Positions 22,041 to 34,690 of a DNA stretch of 64,000 bases are shown piece by piece. The stretch covers positions 54,144,838 to 54,208,837 of the forward strand of contig ML679958.1 in the NCBI GenBank assembly GCA_007922225.1, written 5' to 3'. Both the position numbers and the translations under genes were made by a program. This stretch comes from Emydura subglobosa. Its lineage: Eukaryota > Chordata > Testudines > Chelidae. The notes under the pieces are model-generated. The model was not told the DNA's origin and did not search any database. It worked only from the letters and a program-made list of their open reading frames with translations. Every line of letters begins with the position of its first letter. Position 1 is the first letter of the stretch.

Positions 22041-24904
22041 TGTTCTCTGCTCTGTTCTCCTTACCCTCCTGGGGACTGATCCATGACCCAATGAAGTCAA
22101 AGAAAAGACTGCTAAGATTCCCTTTGCCTTTCATGGGCTTTGTACTAGGCTCCTGGTCTTGCTAGACCAAGGTCACCACCAAAACATCAAACAATCCCAA
22201 GATGTCAGAAGCTACAGGAGATCTTTAAGTCTTTATCATATCCTCCTTCATCAACATGTCTCAATTCATCCAACTTTTCAGAAAAAAATTCTATCCTGGC
22301 ATACATTCACATAAGTGAAATCTCAGGTAGAGAGAAGAAAATTAACTATGGAAAGTTAGTTTCAAGCTTAATCTAGAAAGTCTGTTGTCCATCTCTAATG
22401 CTGTGAGTCCCAATCTCTTTAACTACTGCTGCTTTCCAGTCTATTAAGACAGAGGAAAACACATGTTTTCATTAGGACTAAAATTCACCCCAGGGCAGCA
22501 GCTTTGTGCAGCAAATCCCTATTGTGACTTCAGTCCAATTTGACCATTGCATCAGTGTTGAAAAAAGTATTACACAGGCATTAACTTCCCTGCAGAAGTC
22601 AGTGAATATTTGAAATACTGAGTGATAGTTATCAGAACTGTATATAATGGGAAACTAGTCAACACATTTTTCTTTCATTAATCAACTGGTTGCTTCACCA
22701 TTATTTTTTTTTCAGTCAATCATTTTCTACTAGTTTCTTCTGAATTGTCAGAGAATCTGCTTGAGTTCCACTCAGGCAAAAATATTTGCACAGCTCCTTG
22801 GTTAGGTTTCTTTTAAGTTAAAAGGTCCATCAATTATTAAAAAAAATACCTTTTTTCTATTTCTACCACCAACTACTGTAACCATGTGATAGAAAACTGG
22901 ACAAAAGCAAAGACTTTGAAGACAACTCAAAGAACTCATGAACTCTAATAGATGATCAACTTCAAAAGAAAATCTGAATAAAAGCTTCAAAAATGGTTGC
23001 AGGAGTTTGTTTTGCAATAGCAGCTTCTTCTAAATAAAAAAACGTCAGGAGGCTGGTAAGATGAGTTCATTTCTATGAAAATGGGGTCATTTTTATTTAA
23101 TGAGGGCTGCTCCTAAGCAATTCACAAATAGCTTAATGAAATTCAAGAAGTGCTTCATGAATCACCAAGTTTTTAAAAAAGGATTGGAGCAAATATGCTG
23201 AGATTTATTATTTTGTACTACTATAATTCATAGGTTAACTTTTCAAAATACTACATGTTCATCTAGTTTTTTTAAAAAACAAGAAGCTGGGAGGTCATCC
23301 AAAGAATGTCTACAGGTCAAGTATTTTGATTTACATCTTTTTGGTAATTGCTATAATTGTGTGCATTTCTGTTGGTCTGTGTACTTTAAATATATAAAAT
23401 ACAAAACATCAAGAGTTGTTACTGGTACTTGAGGATCAATTCCGCCCACCATCACATTTTTCCTAGGCCTTAAAGGAAACTTGTTGACATCATTTAGCAA
23501 AATCACTTAGATGTCTGTTAGATGTCACTCGGAGTCTGAATATGTTTTCAGTGTACAAATCAAAAGAGAGCTTTTATCACAGATCTTGAATTGGACTCTA
23601 ATCACTGTAGGAGTTCTGTAAAGTCTAGTGCAAGGCCTTTTCATTTTCTTTATATGAAGATCAATTAGATCTCAGGCTCTTCAGAAGGAATGTCAAATTT
23701 TTGCAATGTCAACAGTATTAGGTGACACAAAGCACTACAAATTTGACTGAAAGAAAATGAACTGTAATTGTTTCTAAATATGAAAAGATCAAAAACAGAG
23801 AACAATTTTCGGTGATAAAGAATTATAAAGATTGACCTAGCTACATTCAGGAAGTCTAGTACACCAGGATAAATACACTAATGTTAGATGCTCTTAGTCA
23901 AGTCATTAAACTTAGGTTTCTTTAGGCCTGTAGGCACTGAAAAATGGGTTTGTCCTCTCTTTAATTTTAAAAGGTATGGGCAATGCAAAGATTCTTTCTG
24001 GCAGTACAGCAAACTTATTCCTTTCAAATCCTCAAGTAAACAGCCAAGGTGTGGGAAGGAGATGCTGTGTTTGAAGTTATCTTTGGGAGGACATATGACT
24101 ATGACTTATTTTTTCTAGAAGCACAAAAATCTGATTAAACATGTATGAGGGTGCACCTAGAGCTGGTCAGAATACTTGTAACTAATATCAACTGCACATT
24201 TGGAGGCCTGATCCAAAATCTAATTGAAGTCAATGGGCATCTTTCATTCATTTAAGTGGGATTAGAAATAGGCCTTTAGCCAATCCTGCTTTCTATGAAT
24301 GTATTCATTATTTGTAAGTATTGGCCAACTTTCAGTCTAAGAAATAAGGTATTTCCAAATCTTTGTTTAATATTAATGACATGTGATTGATCACCTACAT
24401 CACTGTGGTATTATTTCTGCTTCTAATTGAACGACTTACCTTATTAACTTTTCAGTTGTTATAATGGTGCCCATAGTTGTATTATATGAACGAATGAGTG
24501 ATAAATGTTAAATAGCAAATAATGAACAGTAAACAATTCAGATGCTGCTGGTAAGGTTTTTAAGCAAAAATTAATTTGCACTAGTATTTCTGAAACTTTC
24601 AAGATTTCATATTCTTCAATACTCAGCAGTTGCACAAAGACTTACGAATAACAAACAGTGCAACCCCCTGGATACTAGAGAACTGCTTTTTATAGGCTTT
24701 TTTATTTGGAAAAATATTCAGAACTGAAAAAAAGAAAGTATTTGACTAGCTATGTGAAGCACTTGTTTAATGCAGGCAGAGAGAAACCTATATTATTGAT
24801 AAGTGTTTCTGTGCTCCTACATTCTCACCCTTCAGTGCCATTCTGAACTTCTTGAAGAAGAGTTGGGAATAATTTGCTATGTGTCTAACCTAATGTCTTC
24901 TTTT
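22041..24904. other. No gene; unassigned non-coding DNA
   Basis: AT-rich. One 'aattgaagtcaatgggcat' motif at about 24222-24240 is part of a 'ggcctgatccaaaatctaat' context seen elsewhere. Open frames at 22802-23017 and 23888-24118 have no domain features. Confidence 0.5.
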
Positions 24905-25044
24905 AATGACCAGAGTAAAGAACAGCTGCAGCAGCACAGGAGCCAGCCAACAGAGCTGAAAAGAGGGTAGTTTGAGTGGGAGCTGTTTTGGTGGGTTGTT
25001 TTTGTTTTTATGTCTCTCACTGACAGGAATTAGGGGGAAAGCCT

Positions 25045-25266
25045 ATGACAGATACACAGGCAGTGGTAGTCACTCAAGCATTGGAAGAGACAATGAAGAT
25101 GACTGGATGTGGAAGCTGCAGGATATACATGATCCTGAAGGGGATACCTCAAAAGAGCTTTGTTTGTATGAAGTGCCACCTCATAGTGCTGATGGAAGAG
25201 CAGATTCGAGGGTTGGAGGTGCAGGTGGAAATTCTGGTTGAGTTAGAAGGGGGTTTGAGCAGATGA
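25045..25266 (+). pseudogene. CR1 ORF1 N-terminus: zinc finger and coiled coil
   Basis: Residues 22-44 contain C-x2-C-x15-C-x2-C (CGSC ... CMKC), the treble-clef/PHD-like finger at the start of CR1 ORF1. It is followed by a leucine-rich heptad stretch (MEEQIRGLEVQVEIL) that would form a coiled coil. ORF1 proteins bind element RNA. The frame stops after 73 codons, and the downstream esterase domain is not present here. Confidence 0.75.
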
Positions 25267-25360
25267 TGGAGCAAAGGAATGAGGATGCTGAGGAGAAAAA
25301 CACAGACTTGCAGTTGGAAGCAGGACCAATGAACTGTGAGGGGAGAATGCTGGGTGCAGA

Positions 25361-27900
25361 AAGTGGCCAGTGGAAGCATGTACATCAATGATGAGGTAGA
25401 CTGTAAAGAAATTAGAAGTGATGGAATTAATAAGACAGAGTCTGTCTGGGTAAAAATCACATTGAGGAAGAAAACTACTAGAGTTTCATCTGGGATAGTG
25501 CTTAGGGTGTGCTACAGACCACAGTGATCTGATTTGGACATAGATAGAGAACTCTTTAAGGCTTTTAATGAAGTAAATGCTGCTGAGAACTGTGTGATTA
25601 TGGGAGACTTTAACTTCCCAGATATAGACTGGAGGACAAGTGCTAGTAATAATAGGGCCCAGATTTTCCTGGATGTGATCGCTGACGGAGTCCTTCACCA
25701 AATAGTTACTGAACCAACAAGAGGGGATGCCATAGGACCTCATAGAAAAACTGATTGTAGGGAACAAAGTTGGTTCAAGCAACCATGAACTAATTCAATT
25801 CAAACTAAATGGAAGGATAAACAAAAAAAAATCTGTGACTAGGGTCTTTGACTTCAAAAGGGCAAACTTAAAAAAATTAAGGGAATTAGTTGGGGAAGTG
25901 GACTGGACTGAAGAACTCATAGATCTAAAAGTGGAGGAGGCTTGGAATTACTATCTGAAGCCTGCATCCCAAGGAAGGGGAAAAAATCATAGGCAAGAGT
26001 TGTAGACCAAGCTGGATGAATAAGCATTTCAGACAGGTGATTAAGAGAAAGAAAGAGCCTACAAGGAGTGGAAGATGGGAGGGATCAGCAAGGAAATCTA
26101 CCTCTTGGAAGTCAGAACATGTAGAGATAAAGTGAGAAAGGCCAAAAGCCAAGTAGATTTGGACATTGCAAAGGGAATTAAAACCAATAGTAAAAGGTTC
26201 TATAGCCATATAAATAGGAAGAAAACAAAGAAAGAAGTGGAACTGCTAAACACTGAGGATGGGGTGGAGGTTAAGGATAATCTAGACATGGCTGAATATC
26301 TAAACAAATACTTTGCCTCCATTTTTAATGAGGCTAATGATGATCTTGGGGGTAGTGGTAGGGTGGGTAATGGGAATGAGGATCTAGAGGTAGAAATTAC
26401 CATATCCAAGGTAGAAGCCAAACTCAAACGCTTAGTGGGACTAAATCGGGAGGGGTGGGGAGTAGGTAATCTCCATCCAAGAATATTAAAGAAACTAGCA
26501 CATGAAATTACAAGCTGATTAGCAAGGATTTTTAATGAATCTGTAACCTCTGGGGGTGTACCGTATGACTGGAGAACTGCTAACATAGATCCTATTTTTA
26601 AGAAAGGGAAAAAAAGTGATCCAGGTAACTATAGGCCTGTTAGTTTGACCTCAGTAGTATGCTAAGGTCTTGGAAAAAATGAGAAAGAGAAAGTAGCTAA
26701 GGACATCGAGGTTAACGGTAATTGGGATAAAATACAACATGGCTTTATAAAAGGCAGTTTGTGCCAGACCAACCTGATCTCCTCTTTTGAGAAGATAACA
26801 GATTTTTTTTTTAGACAAAGGGAGTGCAGTGGATCTAATTTACCTAGATTTCAGTAAGGCATTTGATACGGTTTCACATGGGGAATTATTAGTTAAATTG
26901 GAAAAGATGGGGATTAATATGAAAATTGGAAAGTGGATAAAGAACTAGTTAAAGGGGAGACTACAATGGGTCATCCTGAAAGGTGAATTGTGAGGCTGGA
27001 GAGATGTTACTAGTGGAGTTCTTCAGGGATCAGTCTTCAGACCAATCTTATTTAAACTTTTTATTACTCGCCTTGGCACAAAAAGTGGGAATGTGCTCAT
27101 AAAGTTTGCGGATGGCACAGGTATTGCCAATACAGAGAAAGATTGGGATATCATACAGGAAGTTCTGGATGACCTTGTAAAATGGAGTAATAGAAATAGG
27201 ATGAAATTTAATAGTGGAAAGTGCAAGGTTATGCATTTAGGTACTAATAACAAGAATTTCTGCTATAAGTTGGGGACACATCAGTTGGGAGTGACAGAGG
27301 AGGAGAAGAACCTGGGCATATTGGTTGATCACAGGATGACTATGAGCCACCAATATGAGGTGGCCATTTAAAAAAGCTAATGTAGTCCTTGAATGTATCA
27401 GATGAGGTATTTCCAATAGCAATATGGTGGTGTTAGTACCGTTATACAAGGCACTGGTGAGACCTCATCTGGAATACTGTGTGCAGTTTTGGTCCCCCGT
27501 GTTTCAGAAAAATAAATTCAAACTGGAACAGGTGCGGAGAAGGGCTACTAGGATGATCCATGGAATGGAAAACCTGCCTTATGAGAAGAGACTCAAAGAT
27601 TTTGGCTTGTTTAGCCTTACCAAAAGAAGGTTGAGGAGAGATATGATTGCTCTCTATAAATACATCAGAGTGATAAATACCAGGGAGGGAGAGGAATTAT
27701 TTAAGTTTAGCACCAATGTGTACACAAGAACAAACAGATATAAACTGGTCATCAGGAAGTTTAGACTTGAAGTTAGACTCAGGTCTCTAACCATCAGAGG
27801 AGTGAAGTTCTGTAATAGACTTCCAAGGGGAGCAGTGGTGGCAAAAAGTATAGCTGGCTTCAAAACTGAGCTTCATAAATTTATGGATGGGATGGGATGA
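25361..27900 (+). pseudogene. CR1 ORF2: endonuclease end, RT and C-terminus, broken
   Basis: Conceptual order: CYRPQ (25510), NCVIMGDFNFPDIDW (about 25590-25633, the GDFN metal/DNA-binding block of the AP endonuclease), a -RGDAIG-LDLIVGNK-like passage across a frame change, and SNHELI. Then come the linker RKAKSQVDLDIAKGIK and RT pieces [45 protein letters not shown] and KFADGTG (27102-27122; the second Asp of the FADD box is Gly). The C-terminal frame (27424-27900) has [15 protein letters not shown] and RRRATRMI. At least eight stops or shifts lie between 25360 and 27420. Confidence 0.88.
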
Positions 27901-28342
27901 TGGGGTAGTCTAGTTTGGCAATTGACTGATCTTTGACTATTGGTGGTAGATATGCCAATGGCCTGTGAAGGGATGTTACATGGGGAGGGTTCTGAGTTAT
28001 TACAGAGGATTCTTTCTTGAGTGTCTGGCTGGTGAGCCTTGCCCACATGCTCAGGGTCTAACTGATTGCCATATTTGTGGTCGGGAAGAAATTTTCTGTC
28101 AGGACAGATTAGCAAAGTCTCTGGGGATTTTTCACCTTCCTCTGTGGCAGGCTCCCTTGCTCATGGATTTTCTGTACCTTAAAGTCTTTAAACCATGATT
28201 TGAGGACTTAAATAATTCAGTCATAGGTTAGAGGTTTATTACAGGAATGGGTGGGTGAGGTTCTGTGGCCTCTATTATGCAGGAGGTCAGACTAAATGAT
28301 CATATTGGTCCCTTCTGACCTTGGAGTCTATGAGTCTATAAC
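27901..28342 (+). other. CR1 3' untranslated region
   Basis: Follows the natural ORF2 stop. It includes 'aaagtctttaaaccatgatttgagga' (28180-28205) and the final 'cagactaaatgatcat' with the GTCTATGA tail. The same blocks at 56268-56452 and, in part, 37236-37300 show shared subfamily membership. Confidence 0.8.
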
Positions 28343-28452
28343 TCAAAGGTTCTTGTGATACTGAATTTCAGGACCCTGGCCATTGCACTGTACAGTCCTG
28401 ATTAGTTAGGGAGAAATGAAAACATTTGCCCCACTATAACATGAAAAACAAC

Positions 28453-29128
28453 TTTAAAATTACAGCAAAAACAACGAGAGTTCTGTGGCACTTTAAAGAC
28501 TAACAAATTTAATTTTTGTAGGCACAAGCTTTCGTGAGACTCAGCTCACTTCGTCAGATGCAGAGGTAGAATNNNNNNNNNNNNNNNNNNNNNNNNNNNN
28601 NNNNNNNNNNNNNNNNNNNNNNNNNNNNNNNNNNNNNNNNNNNNNNNNNNNNNNNNNNNNNNNNNNNNNNNNNNNNNNNNNNNNNNNNNNNNNNNNNNNN
28701 NNNNNNNNNNNNNNNNNNNNNNNNNNNNNNNNNNNNNNNNNNNNNNNNNNNNNNNNNNNNNNNNNNNNNNNNNNNNNNNNNNNNNNNNNNNNNNNNNNNN
28801 NNNNNNNNNNNNNNNNNNNNNNNNNNNNNNNNNNNNNNNNNNNNNNNNNNNNNNNNNNNNNNNNNNNNNNNNNNNNNNNNNNNNNNNNNNNNNNNNNNNN
28901 NNNNNNNNNNNNNNNNNNNNNNNNNNNNNNNNNNNNNNNNNNNNNNNNNNNNNNNNNNNNNNNNNNNNNNNNATTCTACCTCTGCATCTGACGAAGTGAG
29001 CTGAGTCTCACGAAAGCTTGTGCCTACAAAAATTAAATTTGTTAGTCTTTAAAGTGCCACAGAACTCTCGTTGTTTTTGCTGTATACAGACTAACATGGC
29101 TACACCTCTGGAACTGTTTAAAATTACA
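28453..29128. mobile_element. Palindromic repeat insertion around an assembly gap
   Basis: Left arm 28461-28572 and right arm 28973-29084 are perfect reverse complements over 112 bp and run right up to the edges of the gap. The right arm continues outward for about 32 bp ('tacagactaacatggctac' and on to 29116); the left arm does not. The whole is bracketed by a 12-bp direct repeat, tttaaaattaca (28453-28464 and 29117-29128), which looks like a target duplication. The repeat family also occurs, diverged, at 57612-57716. The hidden centre may hold more palindrome, a loop or a full element. Confidence 0.7.
28573..28972. other. Assembly gap, 400 N
   Basis: Exactly 400 ambiguous bases. The two sides are mutual reverse complements, so the gap probably marks a hairpin that sequencing or assembly could not cross. 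The true length is unknown. Confidence 0.99.
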
Positions 29129-30314
29129 TTATTTTTCTGTAAATAACACAATGTATATTTCTCAAGCCTTTTGTAAACTTTCTTACTTTTTATCCACCAT
29201 GTTACTGCTCTTGCCTATCCTTCCAGATTTTCTCTTGGTGTTGTTTGTTCATGTTACGCTCTCTTTCTCCAGGTTTCTATCTCACTAGGATTTTCATTCC
29301 TTTGTTTTTTTTCCCCCAGATCCTTTGCTTAATTGTACTTTTTATTTGTTTGATTTTGCCTGGATGCTCAGTGTATTCTTTGATTTTGCAATTTATCTTT
29401 CTCTGTCCTTGATTTGTATTTAACTTTTTTCCCTGCTTTGGTTACTCTGCCTCTTTAGCATCTTCTTGGTTATTTCTTTAGGCTAGATCTGCCTACGTGG
29501 TTCATAATATACAATGGAGTACAAAAGTGCAAGTTACACATGAAATTATTCAAAAGCGGAGACAGACATAGAGACAGTTGGATGGGGAAAAAGTTTTATC
29601 TTCTCTGCTGTCTGTCAAATGACAATTCCCAAGTACTTACTACCATTTTGTATGTCTGTTGATCCCTTCCTTTTCACCCTTCCCCCCTATCAAATTTTTT
29701 CTGGAAAGAAGTCTACACATGTTGGGAGCCTTTCTCCCTAAGCAGATGTAGAGTACATATTACTAATGCTCACAGTTCTTCACATTTTTATCCTCATACT
29801 CTGTTTTTCCCTATTACAACCGTTGTTCTCCCTTTTTTTGCATAAGTATCTGAAGGGTAATAAGATGACCTGAAACTTATACATTTCTCTCATCTCTAAA
29901 TAATTCTCCTTTATTTAGCTGCCTCATCAGAGTATTATTTTTCTGACTGTCTACACTCCTGCTAAAGTAAACTCAGGACCCTCCTAAGCATCTATATTTA
30001 TATCAAACTATTATGTTGTCATACACTGGCAGTTAGAACACAAATGCATAGGAAGTGAATGTCTCAGAACTTTTGACTAATCTTTTTGACTAATCAATGT
30101 CTGGCTTATTGAGAAACTGTTGTGGATTTAGAGGTATCTGATGTAAAGTAATATCACACATGAAGTCCTAGTCATTTGCCCTAATTAAATTTAATTAGAA
30201 GTGTGCCAACATGAAGTACCTTCTATTTTGGGTGTTTTAAATAAACCCCAAAGACCTGCCCAAATAACCATTCTAGCATAGTTACTCAATTCAGTAAACC
30301 ACCATACTTTATTA
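29129..30314. other. No gene; T-rich non-coding DNA
   Basis: T-rich with TTTCTC-type text (29150-29460). No element recognised. Confidence 0.5.
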
Positions 30315-30430
30315 TTGTTAAATTGTATTGCAATAGCACCTAGGATCTCATTGTGCTAGCATACAAACACAGAACACAATAGATGATGCCTTTTTGAAAC
30401 AGTTTATAATTCCTAAAATTAGTATCACCA
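30315..30430 (-). repeat. MIR/LINE-like tail, minus strand
   Basis: Read in reverse, the segment gives a 'gcacaatgagatcctaggtgctattgcaata' text comparable to 'cacaatggggtactgggcc...aggtgctacagtaata' at 43445-43495. Strongly diverged. Confidence 0.5.
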
Positions 30431-33400
30431 CATACTGATGGTGAATAAGTAAAACAAAACCATCGTTATTTATAAGTGTTAATTTCTCCTGCAAATAATG
30501 CTTCCAGAAATGGTCAAAAACAGCACAGAGGCTAAAATCCAAGGAAACTTCTTAAGGATGTGACATTCCCAGGGGTAAGGATGGTCAGGTTATATGACCT
30601 TAGTTATTAACCATGTTTTATATATAATGTTTGGAACCAACCAGGTCAGTAACTGGGGTAGATGTTCTCTTGTGACAGAGCTTTAACTCATGAGCTTTTT
30701 TTCTCTCTCCTATTCTGAAACAAGAGGCCAGTGCACAAACACAGCAGAACATTCAGCTGAATGGAGCCAGTGGTTTTTACTTTGTAGTCCTGAGTAAGAT
30801 GTGGTGAAAAGCTGATCTGCTCCAGTATGACCTTTTGGAAGGATTTTATACCTCATCATGGGCAGGCTATCCTGGAGTTTCTTGGCAGGCAATGGGAATG
30901 CTAGACCTAGCACAATCTAGATTCACACCTAGACATGGGATGGAAACAGTCTTAGCATCACGGATGCTACCAGCATTATGAACATTTGTATAGAAAAGAA
31001 CAGAATGTATGTGCTAAAGAATGAGTTGGTTGAGGACACGCCATCTTTGTGCCCAGCCAATCTTATAGCCAGTGCTGAAGGTAGGTGGATTCAAGACTCT
31101 GACTTCTTCATTTTCTTTGGGATAATCTGAACCCTTAGGATCCTAAAGAGTTGGCAGTCCCTATGATTCCCCAAATGAGGGTTCTGTGACTGCAGTTTAT
31201 TTTGCATAGGAGAAGCAAGGATCTTTGTGGTTTTTCCTTCTCCTGCTGTTGTTGTGAGAGAACTGGATTTGATATAATCCACAGCCATCTTGTGCACTTA
31301 ACCCTCTGCCTAAACTGGAAGTGACGACACCACATAGGAATTATTTGGCCTTGCTTAGGTAGACAAAACAAAAATAGTTGCAAGCTGCAGTTTTACTGAC
31401 TGGGATAGATGAAGTGAAAGGACAGATTCATGAGAAGGGAGAGAAATGTGGAGAACTGATCTTGATTTTGGTTGTCTATGTTTGTGTGTGTTTTTTGTTG
31501 TTTGTTGAAGCTGCTTTGCTGATAAGAAGAATAATGAATTGTTGTTGGCTGTGGCTAGGAAAATTGCTAGTCTTTTAGAAGCTATGTACTTTGTTAGGAG
31601 AAAATCTATAAAGAGTTTAGTTAGAAAGTGTTCTTTGAAGCAATCCAAGGCACTTTTTATGGGCAAAGATCTGTCACCAAAATTCCCCAGCAGCTAGACA
31701 GAAAGAGGGCCCCCCGAAGCCTGGCTGTCGATTCCTCAAAACCCATTTAAACTTTGGTAAATAAAGGTTTAGGATGCTCTGAACCTACTTCTGCAACATG
31801 TGTGTGTCTGTGTGCTTGAGACCTAATCAAAAAGTAGTTTTAGGTAAAAGCACTCTCATTTGTATCAATCATTTATCAGACAGAGGAGCTGTCTCCCCAT
31901 TGATTTATTCCTGACACTGCCTGGAGAGAAACAATTAAGTTATTACTGCTTTTGGTTCTGAAAACTGTGTAACACTCTCATGCCATGACCACAGGGACAG
32001 GGCATGATCTCCATTGTATTCTATAGAGCATTTCTACAAAAAAATGAAATATTTTCATTTATTACTTCCTGTGCTAAGTACAGGCACACATTTTGTTAAA
32101 AATTTACCAAGTGCTTTAAACATCAAAAAAGCAATAAGATCAGGATAAGCAATGGCTAGATGTCTGAGTGCAATATGGAGGTGGGCAGTGGATTGTATTT
32201 AATTTGAAGGGTGAGCAAAAGTTGAGTCAGTTATAAGAATGTAATGTCTTATTTCCATAGATGAAGTATGAAAAAGGGGGAAGGAAGAAGAAGCAGAAGA
32301 GTGTAAGTTTTAGAGGACCAGGGCCTCAGCTTATTTAAATCAATGGGATCAGTTGATTTGCACCAGCTGTCGACCTGGTCCTCCAAAGTAGAATAACTAT
32401 ATGAATGAAACAGACATACTGCCATTTTTGTAAAAATGTACTGTGCATAAAATAATCTGTATTTTTGAAGGAAAGATTTTTTGTTTAAAAAATATCTAAA
32501 ATAATGATTTAGTAGCTTATTTTTAGATTGAACATAATGCCTTCCTTTAGGGTATTGTAAACAGAAATGTGAAACTTTATAGCTACCTTTAACCCAACCT
32601 TGCAAAATAGAAACTTTACCAGTCTAGGTAGAAAATCATCTTTATCATGATGCAGATAAAGAAAACACTAATGATATCTTGCTGCCATAATAATAATAAA
32701 TAAAAGCAAAATAAAAATATTTGCCAGGGGCAAATGGCAAGTAGAATTTTTGCAAAGCAGCTATAAACCAATGTGGGAACGTCATGGTTCACTTATTTAA
32801 CAAAAACATCCCCCAAATCCAATTATTTTAGAACAAATTAATTTGCAGACAGGAACTCTCATCTCAATTTAGAGAATGAAAGATTATTTTTTACGTTGAA
32901 CACCTACCTGTGCTGGAATAAACTACTTCCTCTCTTGTGAGGCTTAATTCTGCAGGGTGCTGAGCACCTGACAGGATTGGACCCCCTAGTCCACAACATT
33001 GTAATGGTCCCTCTCACTGCCATGTTAAACTAATAGCATTACATCAAAAAATTCTGCACTAATAACTTTAAAAAGAATGTACAAAAACAGATTGTTAGCA
33101 TTACATAAAACACACGCTTCTTGCCATTGCTGGAAGAGAAAAAGGGAAATCTTTCCTGTTCTAAGATTATTTAGAGTCTGATCCTCAGGTCATTGAAATC
33201 AGTAGGACTTCAGCACATGCCTAAATTAAGCACATGTTTAAAAGCTTTGTCTGAATAAGGATCAAGATGAATTGCTGGCCATTAAATGATGGTAGTCAAA
33301 TAATAACAAATTACTGCTGAATTTAATGCCAAGGCAAATCAATCACTTAGAAAGCCACAATTTTCCCCTTGTTTGGCAGGGACCTTCCTCCCCCGCACCC

Positions 33401-33590
33401 TCTCCCTGTTCATGGGGCATGATTCTCCTGCTGGGATTGTCTGGGCGTATCTCACCTAATTAGTTCCCTATCGTTGCAGGGGCCTCAGACATTGATGGTA
33501 CCTCAGTGTCTCCTTCTCTTTGCCTGTGGCACACAGTTTAATCTTCTGAAATTCTTTTTCTAACTAAAGACTTTGGGCTTGTTAGAGGGA
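30431..33590. other. No gene; unassigned non-coding DNA
   Basis: AT-rich. Two possible ancient repeat traces: 'ttatttaaatcaatgggatcag...gatttgcaccagctg' (32330-32370), and 'gagtctgatcctcaggtcattgaaatcagtagg' (33174-33206) with 'gcctaaattaagcacatgttta' just after. Several short overlapping frames at 31091-31666 lack any domain pattern. Confidence 0.5.
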
Positions 33591-33599
33591 TATATGGAT

Positions 33600-34690
33600 T
33601 AAATTTAATGACATGTGGTGACACAGAGGCCCACTAGTACTCTGTGTCAGCAACTCGTGTCAGGCCTAACACACTGTCATGATTTGTATCTAAAAGATGG
33701 AATAAGGTAACATGCTGGTCTTGAAAATCATTCCATGGTGCATGTACAGAAGTGTGTACAAAGAGTTATAAACTATGAGCTACAATTGTTTGTTTGGCAA
33801 GTAATGCATAAGCCCCAGTCTGTCCTACACAAAGAAAAGTGTATTTGTTTGTCTGACCAGCCAGATTGTCAGGCACATTTACATAAAAGGTGAACAAAGC
33901 CATCAAACCACTGAGAGGGGGAAATAGTTAAAAGACTATGATAATGGGTGGCAGAGACTGCAAAACATAACATGGCATCAGTTCCCAGGTGAGCCCCCAA
34001 AAGAGCTTCCTGTCTCTTGAAATAGGGTCAATGAACTTGGGGAAGATATAAGAGAAAAATCCACTTTGGCATCCTTCATTTGAAAGACTAAGGAAGTTAG
34101 AGATCTGTGAAGGGTCTTGTCCAGAGGGACTTGATTATGCTGGAAGACTTGGTGAGAAATAGTTCTTCAAATGAGAGAGACTAGTTTGTTAACTCAGGTT
34201 TTGGTCTTAGAAGCATATTTTTATTTTTGTTAGCTTGTAACCCTTCCTATCTTTATTCCTTATGTTTGTATCACTTAATCCTATGTCCTATGTCCTTTTG
34301 TTAGATAAATTTGTTTTACTTTTACTCTAAACCAATTCAGTGCATTCATTGAAGGGAAAGGTGTATTAACCCCTGTTAAACTAACAGGCTGCAGCATATT
34401 ATCTCTTTAATGGAGTAACAAATTTACTTTCTGTGAGTGTTCCAGGAGAGGGCTGGACACTACAGGGCAGACAATTTTGGGGAAATTTGGGAGTAGGGAG
34501 GTTTTGCCCTGCAAAAAGTAACTGGGCAGTGAAAGCCAGGGTGTGACCTGCCTGCTTGTCAGTAAGCGGCTGGCAGCCAGGCTGTGACCACAGCAGCATA
34601 ACATTTAGGGACCCAGAGTTGCAGGGTGGGCTGCGACACAGCCCCTTACTGGTCTGGGTTGAACCCCAAAGCATTGCATTGGCATAGCTG
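33600..34690 (+). repeat. LTR-like interspersed repeat, copy 1
   Basis: About 1.1 kb without long open frames. It shares an ordered set of blocks with 44045-45065: a T-rich 'gtatcacttaatcctatgtcc', 'ataaatttgtttta' and 'cagtgcattca' (34270-34350), then 'ccaggagagggctggaca' (34441-34458) and the end 'gacacagccccttactggtctgggttgaac' (34635-34664). The right end is repeated at 37180-37220. It looks like a long LTR or the start of an LTR element, but no TG...CA pair could be fixed. Confidence 0.5.

Larger units (their letters stand above)
24905..28342 (+). mobile_element. Nearly full-span CR1 LINE, internally deleted and eroded
   Basis: Contains the start of ORF1 (zinc finger and coiled coil), then directly the end of the ORF2 endonuclease, the whole RT and C-terminus, and a long 3' UTR ending with 'gaggtcagactaaatgatcat', 'ttctgaccttggag' and a GTCTATGA tail (28322-28340). 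The esterase part of ORF1 and the first part of the endonuclease are missing between about 25300 and 25360. Many stops and frameshifts: older than the copy at 12396. Its 3' UTR defines a different CR1 subfamily, also seen at 56268-56452. Confidence 0.88.

Noticed and set aside
28573..28972. Gap treated as a real 400-bp spacer of a transposon
   Set aside because: A run of exactly 400 N is a placeholder; its length and content cannot be interpreted.
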